This document shows, piece by piece, positions 50,689 to 59,713 of a stretch of 64,000 nt of DNA. Under the pieces are notes generated by a model. That model saw only the letters and a list, made by a program, of their open reading frames with translations. It searched no databases and had not been told where the DNA came from. The DNA comes from Actinopolymorpha pittospori. Its GTDB lineage: Bacteria > Actinomycetota > Actinomycetes > Propionibacteriales > Actinopolymorphaceae. Location of the stretch: the NCBI RefSeq assembly GCF_014873875.1, contig NZ_JADBEM010000001.1:1488001-1552000 (forward strand). The letters run 5' to 3'. Both the position numbers and the translations under genes were made by a program. The first letter of the stretch is position 1, and each line of letters opens with the position of its first letter.

Positions 50689-52064
50689 CAGTCGCCCCTC
50701 CTCACGAAGTCGGCCCACCGCTGGAGGAAGGCGGATCTCCGCATGCCGAGCACGTCCCAGCAGATCTCGTCGAAGACGGGCGTCGCGGTCAAGGGTGAGT
50801 CGGGCTCCTCGGCGTGCGCGATCACCCGGGTGTAGAACTCGACCGCGGTGTCCTGGCCCCGGACCCGTGCGATGAAGCGGTACACCGATGCGCCGAGGTC
50901 GTAGTTGAAGACGCCCTTCTCTCCGTAGAAGTCCTTCGAGGACGGCGGCCGCCCGGAGAAGTAGCCGGTCTCGACCGCCACCCTCACCACGTAACGTGAG
51001 AACGCCAATCGCTCCGGGTTGTCCACGGTTTCCACCCACCGGGCGAAACCCTCGACCGCCCACTGGGGTGCCGATGCCTGCTGGGAGAGGTACGAGCCTC
51101 CCACGATGGTCGCCCGCGCGGTCACGGCGTGGGCCAACTCGTGCCGCATCACGATCTCCGGGTCGTCTCGCGGGGTGGTGCCGCCCTCGAGGCTGACGAC
51201 GATGCGTGATCCGGCGTACTGACCCGCGTACACTTCGCCGTTCCGGCGTACACCCTGCAAGGGAATCTCGACACCCTCAACTGCGGGGTTGAAGTTGCCG
51301 AACGCGCCGATGCTGTACCACTTCTTAAAATTCTCGATGTTCCTCGTGAAGAACAGCACGTAGCCGGGGAACTTCAGCCGGTTGCCCCAGATGGCTTCGA
51401 CCTCGTGCAGATGGGTCCGCGCCGCGGCGGCATAGCGGTCGAGATCGGCGACGCTGGAGTCGCCGACCAGCCAAGCCTTGCCCGCACGGATGACGCGCAG
51501 AGCCGTGAAGTTCCAGGGCGCATCGGCCATCGGGCTGCCCAGGACCATGTCCCCGAGGCTGTCCACGGACAGTCCTCGGACGTCGGTGACGATCCGCTTA
51601 CCACCCTGCGTCTCCAGCTTGAACTGGAACGTCTCCGCGGGGGCGACACTGCCGGGGCCGGTGTCGGTGACGAGCTGGGTGATCTGGATCACCGGTTTGA
51701 AAAGGTGACCGCCACCCTCCGCAATGTGGGTGGACCTGTCCAGGACATAGGAGAAGTTGGTGAACTCGAACTGCCGCAGGTTGGCGAAGAGCCTCTTCTG
51801 CTCGCTGATCAGGCGTTTGTTCCGCTCGTCGAGGTCGGCGAGAAAGGCTCGCTCGTCCGCGTTTCGCAGGGCCTTCGCCCTACGGTCGAGGATCGCCCGG
51901 AGCGCATCGGCCTCCGGGTCACCTGACTCCTCGCGGCTGACGGTCCGGATGGTCGGTCGTTCCACCTGGCCACAACCCGCGACCGCGAGTCCCGCCAACA
52001 ACACCGCTCGTCTGGACAAGGCCACCCTGCGGGTGCTCGTGTCCAGGTCACGCTGTCCCCTCAT
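50688..52064 (-). CDS. Lipoprotein zinc metallopeptidase-like protein (HExxH)
   Basis: A 458-aa protein. The signal R-R-A-V-L-L-A-G-L-A-V-A-G-C ends in a lipobox. Residues about 45-200 are a helical then beta domain. The C-terminal part has M-R-H-E-L-A-H-A-V (HExxH) and about 25 residues later W-A-V-E-G-F-A-R-W-V-E, the spaced Glu of gluzincin peptidases, so a zinc site outside the cell is likely. The ATG at 52064 is chosen because the lipobox signal begins right after it. It starts a three-gene operon, with its stop overlapping the next ATG (TGATG). Confidence 0.8.
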   Translation of the reverse strand: MRGQRDLDTSTRRVALSRRAVLLAGLAVAGCGQVERPTIRTVSREESGDPEADALRAILDRRAKALRNADERAFLADLDERNKRLISEQKRLFANLRQFEFTNFSYVLDRSTHIAEGGGHLFKPVIQITQLVTDTGPGSVAPAETFQFKLETQGGKRIVTDVRGLSVDSLGDMVLGSPMADAPWNFTALRVIRAGKAWLVGDSSVADLDRYAAAARTHLHEVEAIWGNRLKFPGYVLFFTRNIENFKKWYSIGAFGNFNPAVEGVEIPLQGVRRNGEVYAGQYAGSRIVVSLEGGTTPRDDPEIVMRHELAHAVTARATIVGGSYLSQQASAPQWAVEGFARWVETVDNPERLAFSRYVVRVAVETGYFSGRPPSSKDFYGEKGVFNYDLGASVYRFIARVRGQDTAVEFYTRVIAHAEEPDSPLTATPVFDEICWDVLGMRRSAFLQRWADFVRRGD

Positions 52065-52935
52065 GCGATGGTCGGGGCCGGCACCGGCGAGGTGACCCGC
52101 CGGGGCAACCTGAACCGGGTACTTCGGGCACGACGAACCCAGGCAGACATGACGACTTCCCACCCCAGCTGACAGCGATACAGACCGGACAAGATCCGCA
52201 GGAAGTAACGGCGCCCAGAACCAGACCGTCACGCGACGTCCGTATCCGGACAACTCCAGGGCCCGAACTCATGCCGCCGATGCGGCCGCCGCTCGCCGTC
52301 CGCTGCCTGACCCCGTCCCGCGCCTCACCGCTCCGGAGGGCCGGTCGGCGCGGGCGGGGTACGCAGGGAATCGGTGGACTACTCCCCGCTCGCTGCCGCC
52401 TTGAGGCATGGCAGACCACCACCACTCGAACCACCACGGACATCACCACCACGGGCATCACCACCACGGCGCGGGCGAACCGCTCCAGGAGAACGGTGCG
52501 CCATCCGCCACCGTTGCTGATCCCGTCGCGCAGAGCCTGGCCATCGACGAGACGGTCGAGGAACCGGTGTTGCAGTTCTACCCTGGTCTGCTCGGGCCCG
52601 TCCGCGGTGAACCGCACCTCGATCTCGCTGGCGTGCTCGGGATCGGGGTCGAACTGCCATTGGCCGTTGATCTGCCAGGTCACGACCAGCCGGTGCGGTG
52701 GCTCCCAGACCAGCACCCGTCCCCAGTCGGACTCGCTGCCGTCGGTGCCGCGTTCGTACCACCGTCCACCTTCGCGAGGTTCCAGGACGGCCTCAGCCAG
52801 ATCCGCTGCTCCGATCTGGAAGTCAGACGGCCACCAGGTGTTGAACGAGTCGGTGAAGACGTGGAATGCCCGTTCGACTGGTGCGGCAACGGTGACGGTT
52901 CCGTGCAGATCCGGGATGGCGGGTTCGGTGCTCAT
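52048..52935 (-). CDS. SRPBCC (AHSA1-like) protein with abnormal C-terminal extension
   Basis: The first 150 residues are an AHSA1/START-like domain: GTVTVAAPVERAFHVFTDSFNTWWPSDFQI, EPREGGRWYERGTDGSESDWGRVLVWEPPHRLVVTWQI, and GGGWRTVLLERFA. These usually end there. Here the frame runs on through V-V-V-M-P-V-V-V-M-S-V-V-V, encoded by a 15-bp tandem repeat, and 130 more residues with no recognisable domain, and even overlaps the start of the metallopeptidase-like gene. The natural stop was probably lost near 52470. It overlaps the ArsR gene by 4 bp, the usual ArsR-SRPBCC pairing. Ligand unknown. Confidence 0.78.
   Translation of the reverse strand: MSTEPAIPDLHGTVTVAAPVERAFHVFTDSFNTWWPSDFQIGAADLAEAVLEPREGGRWYERGTDGSESDWGRVLVWEPPHRLVVTWQINGQWQFDPDPEHASEIEVRFTADGPEQTRVELQHRFLDRLVDGQALRDGISNGGGWRTVLLERFARAVVVMPVVVMSVVVRVVVVCHASRRQRAGSSPPIPCVPRPRRPALRSGEARDGVRQRTASGGRIGGMSSGPGVVRIRTSRDGLVLGAVTSCGSCPVCIAVSWGGKSSCLPGFVVPEVPGSGCPGGSPRRCRPRPSHEGTA
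52430..52469. repeat. 15-bp tandem repeat in the SRPBCC 3' part
   Basis: Two full copies and a partial third of ACCACCACGGRCATC (plus strand) lie where the conserved SRPBCC domain ends. Read leftward they encode V-V-V-M-P/S. The 15-bp period keeps the frame, but nearby trinucleotide runs make slippage likely. Confidence 0.8.
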
Positions 52936-53267
52936 GAGTTCTCCTGTTCGGGGTCGTCGGGGGCCACTTCGGCGGCCTTGTGGAACGCCGTGAGTGCGTC
53001 GTCCCAGATGCGCTCCAGGTACGCCCGCAGGGCGGTCACCCCATCCGGATTCAGCCGGTAGACACGGCGGGTGCCCTCGGCCTGGTCGACGACCAGGCCG
53101 CCCTCCTTGAGGACACGCAGATGCTGAGACACGGCCGGACGGCTGATCGGCAGCTCCTCCGCCAGTTCGCCCACCGATCGTGGACGCCTGGCCAGTAGCT
53201 CGAAGATCGCACGCCGAGTCGCGTCGCCGAGGAGCCCCAACCCCTCACCATCTCCGTAAGTACCCAC
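52932..53267 (-). CDS. ArsR-family transcriptional regulator
   Basis: A 111-aa winged-helix repressor: LGLLGDATRRAIFELLARRPRSVGELAEELPISRPAVSQHLRVLKEGGLVVDQAEGTRRVYRLNPDG. The recognition helix is S-R-P-A-V-S-Q-H-L. No metal-binding Cys pattern is seen, and this subgroup usually controls an adjacent SRPBCC gene, as here with a 4-bp overlap. I chose the GTG at 53267, from which the conserved part starts soon. The longer frame to 53339 would cover the operator-like repeat. Inducer unknown. Confidence 0.88.
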   Translation of the reverse strand: MGTYGDGEGLGLLGDATRRAIFELLARRPRSVGELAEELPISRPAVSQHLRVLKEGGLVVDQAEGTRRVYRLNPDGVTALRAYLERIWDDALTAFHKAAEVAPDDPEQENS

Positions 53268-53272
53268 GAACG

Positions 53273-53288
53273 GTAAGGTTAGACTTAC
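53273..53288. promoter_or_regulatory. Inverted repeat before the ArsR gene, likely operator
   Basis: GTAAG-6-CTTAC lies 5 bases before the GTG of the ArsR gene, and another GTAAG is found at 53256-53260 just inside the gene. It is well placed for autoregulation of the ArsR-SRPBCC operon. Confidence 0.55.
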
Positions 53289-53353
53289 GCTTTCCTCGAC
53301 ACAACCCCAGCGAGCGCGTGGCCCCCGGACCACGACCACCAGGTCGCATGCCC

Positions 53354-54313
53354 CTAAGCCCAGTCGGGCGGCACCCTTCCGTCCACGTCGGTGAACCCGT
53401 ACTGCCGGGCAAGCTCGCGGGTGCCCAGCGTCTGACCGGACTTTTCGAGTACGGCCTCGTCAGCCGCAAGCGCTGCCACCGCCCTGCCGGTCAAGTCGGT
53501 TGACTCGGTGGGCTTGAGCTCGGGCAGGGTGTGCCAACCCTGCGCGTTGGTGCCAAAGCCTTCCATGATCTCCTCGGTGCGCATGAAGCCAGGGGACAGC
53601 GCCACAACAGCGACGTCATGTCCGGACCATGAAAGATCCTTGGCCATGTACAGCACCATCTGGTTGATAGCCAGCTTCGCCGTGCGATAGAAGAGCGCGG
53701 TTCCCGCGTGGGTCTCGCCTGGCGGCTTCTGCAGGATCGCGGGCGATGCCCCGGTAAGGGCGCCGACATCCTCGCCCAGATCGAACATCAACGTGGTGTT
53801 GACCACCAGGCCGCGCCCGGCGGCGAGCATCAGTGGAAGCCCGAGCCGAGTGGCAACCAGATGTGACCGGACACCGACGGTCCACATCCGATCGAACCTG
53901 AGCATGGGCTGTTGCCAGAACGGCTCGTCCAAAGTGCCATCGTCGATGCTGTAGCCGGCCCATGCGTTGTTGACCAGGACGTCGAGCCGACCCTGCTCGT
54001 GCCGTACCTTCGAAAACAGCACCTCTACCTCGGCGTCGACGGCGTGGTCCACCTCAAACGCGATGCCGGTGCCGCCTCGCTCTGACACCATGCGAGCCGT
54101 CTCGGCCAGGCTCAGATCCTCGCCAGCAGCCTCCGCGCGGCTTCGCCCGGTGACGTAGACGGTCGCTCCGCACTCGCCAAGTACGCGAGCGATCCCACGG
54201 CCTGCGCCCCGATTCGCCCCCGTCACCACCGCCACGACACCACTCAGGTCAGGTGGGCTCCAGTTGTCGTCCCGACCTGCTGTCTGCGAACCTGCCGAAC
54301 CCGTCCCACCCAT
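53354..54313 (-). CDS. Short-chain dehydrogenase/reductase
   Basis: A 319-aa SDR, somewhat longer than the classical 250. The Rossmann signature is V-V-T-G-A-N-R-G-A-G-R-G-I, the structural N-N-A-W-A-G follows, and the active site is Y-R-T-A-K. Extra residues lie in the substrate loop (G-E-D-V-G-A-L-T-G-A-S-P) and C-terminus. A TTG at 54322 is also possible, but the ATG at 54313 is more usual. It is a single gene between the ArsR pair and a CPBP protease. Substrate unknown. Confidence 0.87.
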   Translation of the reverse strand: MGGTGSAGSQTAGRDDNWSPPDLSGVVAVVTGANRGAGRGIARVLGECGATVYVTGRSRAEAAGEDLSLAETARMVSERGGTGIAFEVDHAVDAEVEVLFSKVRHEQGRLDVLVNNAWAGYSIDDGTLDEPFWQQPMLRFDRMWTVGVRSHLVATRLGLPLMLAAGRGLVVNTTLMFDLGEDVGALTGASPAILQKPPGETHAGTALFYRTAKLAINQMVLYMAKDLSWSGHDVAVVALSPGFMRTEEIMEGFGTNAQGWHTLPELKPTESTDLTGRAVAALAADEAVLEKSGQTLGTRELARQYGFTDVDGRVPPDWA

Positions 54314-54484
54314 CTCGACCAACCCCCCACGTGGAGTGATGACACCCGGTCGGGACCGTAGAGGCAGGCGCCGACATAGCCCGAGGCAGTGAGCTTTGCC
54401 GAGCTTCGCCGGTCCACAGTGAGATCAACCGAGCCGCCGAAACGAACAGTCTCCAGAGCAACCACGACCGTATTTGTGTCTTGT

Positions 54485-55330
54485 TCACATGCGCTTGGCT
54501 GGCTCCCGATCGAGGCGCCCGGATTCCCCGTGGCCCCACAGCGCCGGAGTCGCGGTGGGCGCGGGATGGCGGCGCCACCAGGCGCCGAGGAGGAGCGCGA
54601 CGGCGACCAGTACCGCCAGTTGTAGTACGGCGCCGGCGCCTCGGGTCGGCGGCATCAGCGCGCCGGTCATGTTCCAGGCCGCGTGCAGCAGGATCGCGGC
54701 GGGGACGCCGCCGCGCAGCCGCTCCGTGAGGAGCAGGGCGACGAAGCTCAGGGGGAAGAACGAGGCGAGCAGACACAGACCGGAGTAGGACAGGAGTCCA
54801 TCGTCGTGCTGCCTGGTGCCGGGTACGAAGAAGAGCGGCAGGTGCCAGCACGCCCAGGTCGCTCCGATGACCGCGGTGAGCGCCAGCGGATGGTGCATGA
54901 CGAGCCGCAAACGTGGTTGCAGATAGCCCCGCCAGCCGAATTCCTCTGAGAGCGGTCCCGACACCAGGGTGTATGCGACGACACCCAGCCACCCTCCGAC
55001 GCTCGCGACGGTCGAGGACGCGTGTGTGGCGATGCTGGCCGGGTCGAGGATCACCGCCGCAGCCGCCGGCGATAACGCGCCCCCCATCAGGGCCAGGCAC
55101 GCCCAGGAGACCCGTGGCCGAGTGCGAGCCGCAATGCGTACGCCGGGGCGGCGGAGCCAGAGGGCGACCGCAGCGATCGATGGCCCGCTCGCCGCCACGG
55201 CGAACACCACCGCACCCGTACCGGTCGAGATATCCGTGTGCGTCGCGGCGAGCACGATCCAAGGAATCCAGGCGATACCGAACGTGAGGGCGCCGAAGGA
55301 AACGACGCCAGTTTTGCGGAGGAAGTGCAT
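54485..55330 (-). CDS. CPBP-family intramembrane metalloprotease
   Basis: A 281-aa protein with about eight membrane helices. The CPBP (Abi) motifs are all present: E-E-F-G-W-R-G-Y-L, then H-L-P-L-F-F and H-A-A-W-N, which provide the Glu-Glu, His and His/Asn active-site residues of Rce1-like proteases. In bacteria these often process or protect against peptides, or act in signalling. GGGAG precedes the ATG at 55330, which I prefer to a TTG at 55357. Target unknown. Confidence 0.9.
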   Translation of the reverse strand: MHFLRKTGVVSFGALTFGIAWIPWIVLAATHTDISTGTGAVVFAVAASGPSIAAVALWLRRPGVRIAARTRPRVSWACLALMGGALSPAAAAVILDPASIATHASSTVASVGGWLGVVAYTLVSGPLSEEFGWRGYLQPRLRLVMHHPLALTAVIGATWACWHLPLFFVPGTRQHDDGLLSYSGLCLLASFFPLSFVALLLTERLRGGVPAAILLHAAWNMTGALMPPTRGAGAVLQLAVLVAVALLLGAWWRRHPAPTATPALWGHGESGRLDREPAKRM

Positions 55331-55760
55331 GTGTTCACACTCCCGACTTCGGTGCAACGCGCACCAGGCGGCGGCCCCCCGAGAGCTTCCGGGGGTTCTC
55401 CCCAGCCGCCGCGGCTGCGCAAGGCGGCGCCAGTCGCGCTGACCCCTCGCCCGGGAAACGAGGCCTTCGTTCGAGGTTGATGGCGCCGACGTCGGGGGTG
55501 ATGGAACCTCTTCACTCCACCGGAGTTCCCTTTGACGTCATAGCGATCCCACAACTGGGCGAAGTCCGAGCTCTCGAGCCCACCGGCGAGATGAAGGGCC
55601 TGCTGCGGTGAGCTGACGCCTTGCCTCGCAGTGGTCGATGCCGGTGCCGCCGCACAGCTGGAGGAGGGAAGCAGCTGTGCGGCGCTCCGCTTTGGATCCG
55701 GCGGCGCGGACCGCGCGGTGGCGATCGAGGAGGCTTAAGAGAGAGCGTGGCCGAGTTCGC
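55331..55760. other. Intergenic region between aminopeptidase P and CPBP genes
   Basis: About 430 bp between two leftward genes. No supported gene, RNA or repeat is visible. It should contain the CPBP promoter near its right end relative to that gene. Confidence 0.4.
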
Positions 55761-57188
55761 TCACCGAGAACCGAGCCGCGACCTGGTCCACTGCTCCAGC
55801 CCGTCGGTGGTGATCGGCAGGTCCTTGGTAAGGATCTCCAGGCGGTCGGCATGCACCACGACGTTGTCCTCGATCCGGATGCCGATACCGCGCAGCTCCG
55901 GCGGTACGGTCTCGTCGTTCGGGTGGAAGTACAGCCCGGGCTCGACGGCGAGTGCCATCCCGGCCTCGATGGTGGCGTCGATGTACGCCTCGGGCCGGGA
56001 CGCGGCGCAGTCGTGGACGTCGAGGCCGATGTAGTGCCCGGTCCCGCAGACGATGTACCGCCGGTGCTGCTGCCCGTCCGGGCCGAGCAGTTCGTCGATC
56101 GTGGCGTCGAGCAGGCCCCAGTCGCGCAGTCCCTCGGCGAGCACTCGCATCGCTTCGTACTGGAAGGCGCGGTACTGCGCTCCGACCTTGACCGCCTCGA
56201 GCGCGGCCAGCTGGGCTTTGTGGACGAGATCGTGGACCTGCCGCTGCGCGTCGGTGTACTCGCCGGTGGCCGGGAACGTTCGGGTCACGTCGGCGGTGTA
56301 GAGGGTGCGGGTCTCGACACCGGCGTCGAGCAGGATCACGTCACCCTCGTTCACCGGGCCGTCGTTGCGGACCCAGTGCAGCACCGGCGCATGCCTGCCG
56401 GCGGCAACGATCGAGGCGTAGCCGACGTCGTTACCGGCCGTCCGTGCCCGGCGGTAGAAGGTGCCCTCCAGCCAGCGCTCGCCGCCGCCCCGGATGGCTT
56501 CGGGGAGCTCGCGGGCGACGTCCGCGAAGGCGAGCACGCTGGCCGCGACGGCCTCGCGCAGCTGGTCCAGCTCCCAGTCATCCTTGACCCGGCGCAGCTC
56601 GGCCAGGGTCTGGCGTAGCGAGTTGCGGTCGGTCGGCGACGTCTTCACCAGCCCATCGAGCATCGGCTCGACGCCGGGGACCGACAAGATGAACGGAAGC
56701 GTGCCGCGGACCGCCATGGGCAGCTCCTCGATCGGGCGGCAGGCGATCTGCAAGGCGTCCGACCAGTCCTTCAGTCCCGGCACCGGGCCGATCCAGAGCT
56801 CGCCATCGCGGGCGTTCGCAAAGAAGTCGGCCTCCTCCGGGCCGGCCGTCTCCCGCAGGTACAGCGTGGAGTCGCCGTCCGCGGAGATCACCAGTACGGC
56901 ACCTTCTGCCTGGCATCCGGTCAGCCAGACGAAGTCGCTGTCGGCGCGGAACTGGTAGTCGGTGTCGTTCGAGCGGACCGGCGCCCGGCCGGCGCCGAGG
57001 GCGATCCGCTGGCCCGGCAGCGCGGCCGTCAGCTTGCGCCGATGGTCGGCGGCGGCCTCGGCCAGCCCTTTCGGCACCGCCACCGATCGGTCCACCGGAC
57101 CCCAGCTCCGCGAGATGGATTCCCTGAAACCCCTGGCGTCGATAGGGCGGTACGCCGGCAACTTCTTCGTCCGGTCGTCATTGGTCAT
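55761..57188 (-). CDS. pepP: Xaa-Pro aminopeptidase (aminopeptidase P, M24B)
   Basis: A 475-aa cytoplasmic enzyme that removes N-terminal residues before proline. The N-terminal domain (about 40-190) contains R-S-N-D-T-D-Y-Q-F-R-A-D-S-D-F-V-W-L-T-G. The pita-bread catalytic domain has the five metal ligands: Asp in L-L-D-A-G-V-E, Asp in T-A-D-V-T-R-T-F, His in G-T-G-H-Y-I-G-L-D-V-H-D, Glu in A-V-E-P-G-L-Y and Glu in R-I-E-D-N-V. GGAG precedes the ATG. The gene stands alone. Confidence 0.95.
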   Translation of the reverse strand: MTNDDRTKKLPAYRPIDARGFRESISRSWGPVDRSVAVPKGLAEAAADHRRKLTAALPGQRIALGAGRAPVRSNDTDYQFRADSDFVWLTGCQAEGAVLVISADGDSTLYLRETAGPEEADFFANARDGELWIGPVPGLKDWSDALQIACRPIEELPMAVRGTLPFILSVPGVEPMLDGLVKTSPTDRNSLRQTLAELRRVKDDWELDQLREAVAASVLAFADVARELPEAIRGGGERWLEGTFYRRARTAGNDVGYASIVAAGRHAPVLHWVRNDGPVNEGDVILLDAGVETRTLYTADVTRTFPATGEYTDAQRQVHDLVHKAQLAALEAVKVGAQYRAFQYEAMRVLAEGLRDWGLLDATIDELLGPDGQQHRRYIVCGTGHYIGLDVHDCAASRPEAYIDATIEAGMALAVEPGLYFHPNDETVPPELRGIGIRIEDNVVVHADRLEILTKDLPITTDGLEQWTRSRLGSR

Positions 57189-57496
57189 GAAGTGGGCTCC
57201 TCGTGCTCGGAGTTGCAGTTCACATTCAGGTCATCTCGCCCAACCACAAGGTCGATCATGACCGTCGCGGACCCCTAGTCGCCAGGAGCGAGTCCAAGTC
57301 CACCTCTCTTGGGATCCAACGACGTAGCCGGACTAGGCCCCGACCAGCTGAGCAGACCAAGCCAGGCCACCTACGAAATCCGCGAGCCCTTCGCGCTCGG
57401 GTGAAGCGACGATGTGCTGTCCGGCGCGCAACCCCGTCCCCAGAGCCTGCTTCCGCGCCCATCTCGCGGCAACGCTCGTGGTGCCAGGCTTGCGAC
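57189..57496. other. Intergenic region between divergent pepP and GNAT genes
   Basis: About 308 bp that must carry both promoters. No supported gene or repeat. Confidence 0.35.
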
Positions 57497-57979
57497 ATGA
57501 CCATCGCGATCCGAGCGGCCGAGGCGAACGACGCACCAGCAATGGTCCAGATCTATGTCGACTCGTGGAACGAGGGCTTCGGTGAGCTGATGCCGCACCT
57601 GGTCGTGGACGCCGATCGGATCAGCCGCTGGACGACCGAGCTGACGGAGGGGCAGACCCGATGGTGGATCGCGGAGCACGGCGGATCCATCGTCGGTTTG
57701 GTCGGCATCGGGCCCAGCCGCGATCCTGTGGACCCCGAACTCGGCGAACTCGACACGATCGCGGTGGATCCGGCGCGCTGGCGCGAGGGCATCGGGGCCG
57801 CGCTCATGCGAACTGCGCTTGATGCGCTTGTCGACGCCGGCTTCGCGGAAGCCATTCTCTGGACGCTCACCGGATACGACCGAGGACGAAGCTTCTACAC
57901 CTCGATGGGCTGGACCCGCGACGGCGGAACGCGTGACGACGGGCACCAGGTCTCGTTCCGGCGCAGCCTCCACAGGTGA
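57497..57979 (+). CDS. GNAT family N-acetyltransferase
   Basis: A 160-aa single-domain GNAT. It begins MTIAIRAAEANDAPAMVQIYVDSWNEGF, has the central strands WWIAEHGGSIVGLVGIGPSRDP and E-L-D-T-I-A-V-D-P-A-R-W-R-E-G-I-G-A-A-L-M (acetyl-CoA loop) and ends with Y-D-R-G-R-S-F-Y-T-S-M-G-W. The substrate is unknown. The ATG at 57497 starts the fold. The frame is open far upstream, but that part has no similarity. Confidence 0.9.
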   Translation: MTIAIRAAEANDAPAMVQIYVDSWNEGFGELMPHLVVDADRISRWTTELTEGQTRWWIAEHGGSIVGLVGIGPSRDPVDPELGELDTIAVDPARWREGIGAALMRTALDALVDAGFAEAILWTLTGYDRGRSFYTSMGWTRDGGTRDDGHQVSFRRSLHR

Positions 57980-58319
57980 TGTAGCGGATAGAAACGTAGC
58001 CACAAGCGCTCCACTGGCAACAGTGCTATCCAATACGTCTACCGGCGTCCACCCATCGCCACGGATCCGCTTCAGCCATCCCGCGTCGACCCGTCGATCG
58101 TGATCGACAGCGCAGCTTGTCGGCAGCACGCCCACCTTGGCGGCCCTGACTTTCGCGTACGCCGTACCCGAGTACATATTCACGTCCGCCCAGGTCAGGC
58201 GGCTACTTCGCCCGTACGACGTCGCAGGGTGGGACCCAACCCCGCCGTGTGCGCAAAGTACGTCGCGTAAGCGGACTCTTATCCAGCATCGTGAGCTCTC
58301 GACGTCCGAGTATGTTTCC
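57980..58319. other. Intergenic region between convergent GNAT and nucleotidyltransferase-like genes
   Basis: About 340 bp between two convergent genes, longer than needed for terminators. No gene or hairpin is convincing. It may hold a decayed gene. Confidence 0.35.
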
Positions 58320-58949
58320 TCAGAGTGACTGGAGCCATGGGTGCCCTGGGTGGGCGATGCTTATGGCTCGCCTCAACCATGCGCGGTGTCGCTCTTGGAG
58401 CAGTGGCAGGACCGAGTCGAAGTCCTGCTGGTCCTTCGGGCGCAGTCCGCGCGATTTGTGGAGCAGTCGGATCTCGGGACGCAGGTATGGCACCTCGTCC
58501 TTGTGCCAGACGATGGATTCGAGTGGCAGCGAGATTCGCGGGTCACGCTTGTAAACCCAGCGGTCGCCATCGGTGGTCATCAAGATGATGTCGAGTTCCC
58601 AGGGGTCGGCGCCGCTGGGCCGAGTCCAGACGTTCTCGCATCGCGGTTGAAGGTCGTCGTCGGCGTCGGAAGGCAGGAGAAGCGTGAGGTTCTCCTGGTC
58701 GGCGGCCCAGAGGTCTGTGCGCCCGGCCATGTGGCGCCGCAGGGCAGGCAGATCGCGGCGCGGAATGCTCGGATCGATGTCTCCATGAGGCCGGGCCACC
58801 CCAGTGAAGGCCTCGAGAGCCCAGCCGCCCGCGATCCACCACATCCCGGGGTACCCATCGAAGAAGAGGGGCACGTCTGACGGGGAAGGTGGATTCCACG
58901 GGCCGTAGATTCGGTGAATCTCTTCTGGCGTCAGCTCACTCACCGGCAT
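58320..58949 (-). CDS. Nucleotidyltransferase-fold protein, aminoglycoside adenylyltransferase-like
   Basis: A 209-aa protein. M-W-W-I-A-G-G-W-A-L-E-A-F-T-G followed by P-H-G-D-I-D-P-S-I-P-R-R-D is the G-G-W-A-x...H-x-D-I-D motif of the minimal nucleotidyltransferase fold seen in aminoglycoside-2''-adenylyltransferase-type proteins, with a later Asp in W-E-L-D-I-I-L-M. The C-terminal part, L-R-P-K-D-Q-Q-D-F-D-S-V-L-P-L-L, is also typical. It might modify a small molecule or be a toxin-like transferase. Resistance cannot be inferred from the fold. The start is uncertain by a few codons. Confidence 0.8.
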   Translation of the reverse strand: MPVSELTPEEIHRIYGPWNPPSPSDVPLFFDGYPGMWWIAGGWALEAFTGVARPHGDIDPSIPRRDLPALRRHMAGRTDLWAADQENLTLLLPSDADDDLQPRCENVWTRPSGADPWELDIILMTTDGDRWVYKRDPRISLPLESIVWHKDEVPYLRPEIRLLHKSRGLRPKDQQDFDSVLPLLQERHRAWLRRAISIAHPGHPWLQSL

Positions 58950-59713
58950 CTCGTTGACACTACCGGGCCCAGTCGGGTGGCAGACGTCGAGTCTGTCGAC
59001 TCTGCGCGGATGGCCGCTCTGGAGTGCCTACCGAGCGCTCCAGCCAGCGGGTGGGTCGTCAGTCGCTACGCTCGACTCGAACCTGCGCGCGTTGACCAGT
59101 CGGGCCCCCGATTGCGGATTGCGCTTTAGACAGGACTCCAGATCTTACGACTCTCGCCAGTCTGCAGCGACGCTAGCCGCTTTTCTTGGCGCCTGATTGC
59201 TACGCGAGTCCTTCGTCGCATTGAGACTTAGCCAGACGACCATACGAAGCTCATGGAAGTCAGCCAGAGTTTCATAACCTGGCATGCCATCACGTCGAAT
59301 CCGTACGTTTGGCAGAATTCCGAGTACTCCTCCTTCCTTCGTGCGCCAACCGAACCGGTCAAGACGAGAACCGCCACCGATGGCGCCGGCCCTCCCTCCG
59401 CGCCTTCGGCGCCGGGGCGACCGGCGCGACTGGGCGCGAACACAGCGAGAAGGGCCGCCAGAAGGTCCGCATCAACACGGCCACCGCCACGGCGCCACCG
59501 GAATCCTCATCTGAGTGTCAAATAGTGAACCCCGCGTCATGAGCCAAGGTCTTCCCGAGCCGACACCAGCCGCCACCGCCGAGGTTGTCACCATCAGTAC
59601 TTCCGCATAGCTGTGCGCATTTTGGGTAGGAGTTTATCCTTGCCTCAGCGAGGAGGCGTCCCGCAGCGTGTGGGCCGGCACGTCGATGAGCACGAACGAC
59701 AGGAGCGCAAGCC
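58950..59713. other. 764-bp region without a supported gene
   Basis: This stretch has mixed base composition, with AT-richer parts (59120-59340, 59510-59640). Overlapping short frames at 59253-59542 have no ribosome site and no recognisable product. A 23-codon frame near 59539 is equally unsupported. AGGAG at about 59700 is the ribosome site of the next gene. It may contain remains of lost genes. Confidence 0.4.

Noticed and set aside
52408..53061. Plus-strand frame starting with a histidine-rich HHHH repeat, resembling a metal-binding protein
   Set aside because: It is the reverse of the SRPBCC/ArsR genes. The His run is just the complement of the 15-bp repeat, and the rest has no motif.
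59253..59542. Three overlapping short plus-strand frames
   Set aside because: None has a ribosome site or recognisable sequence, and they overlap each other in different frames.
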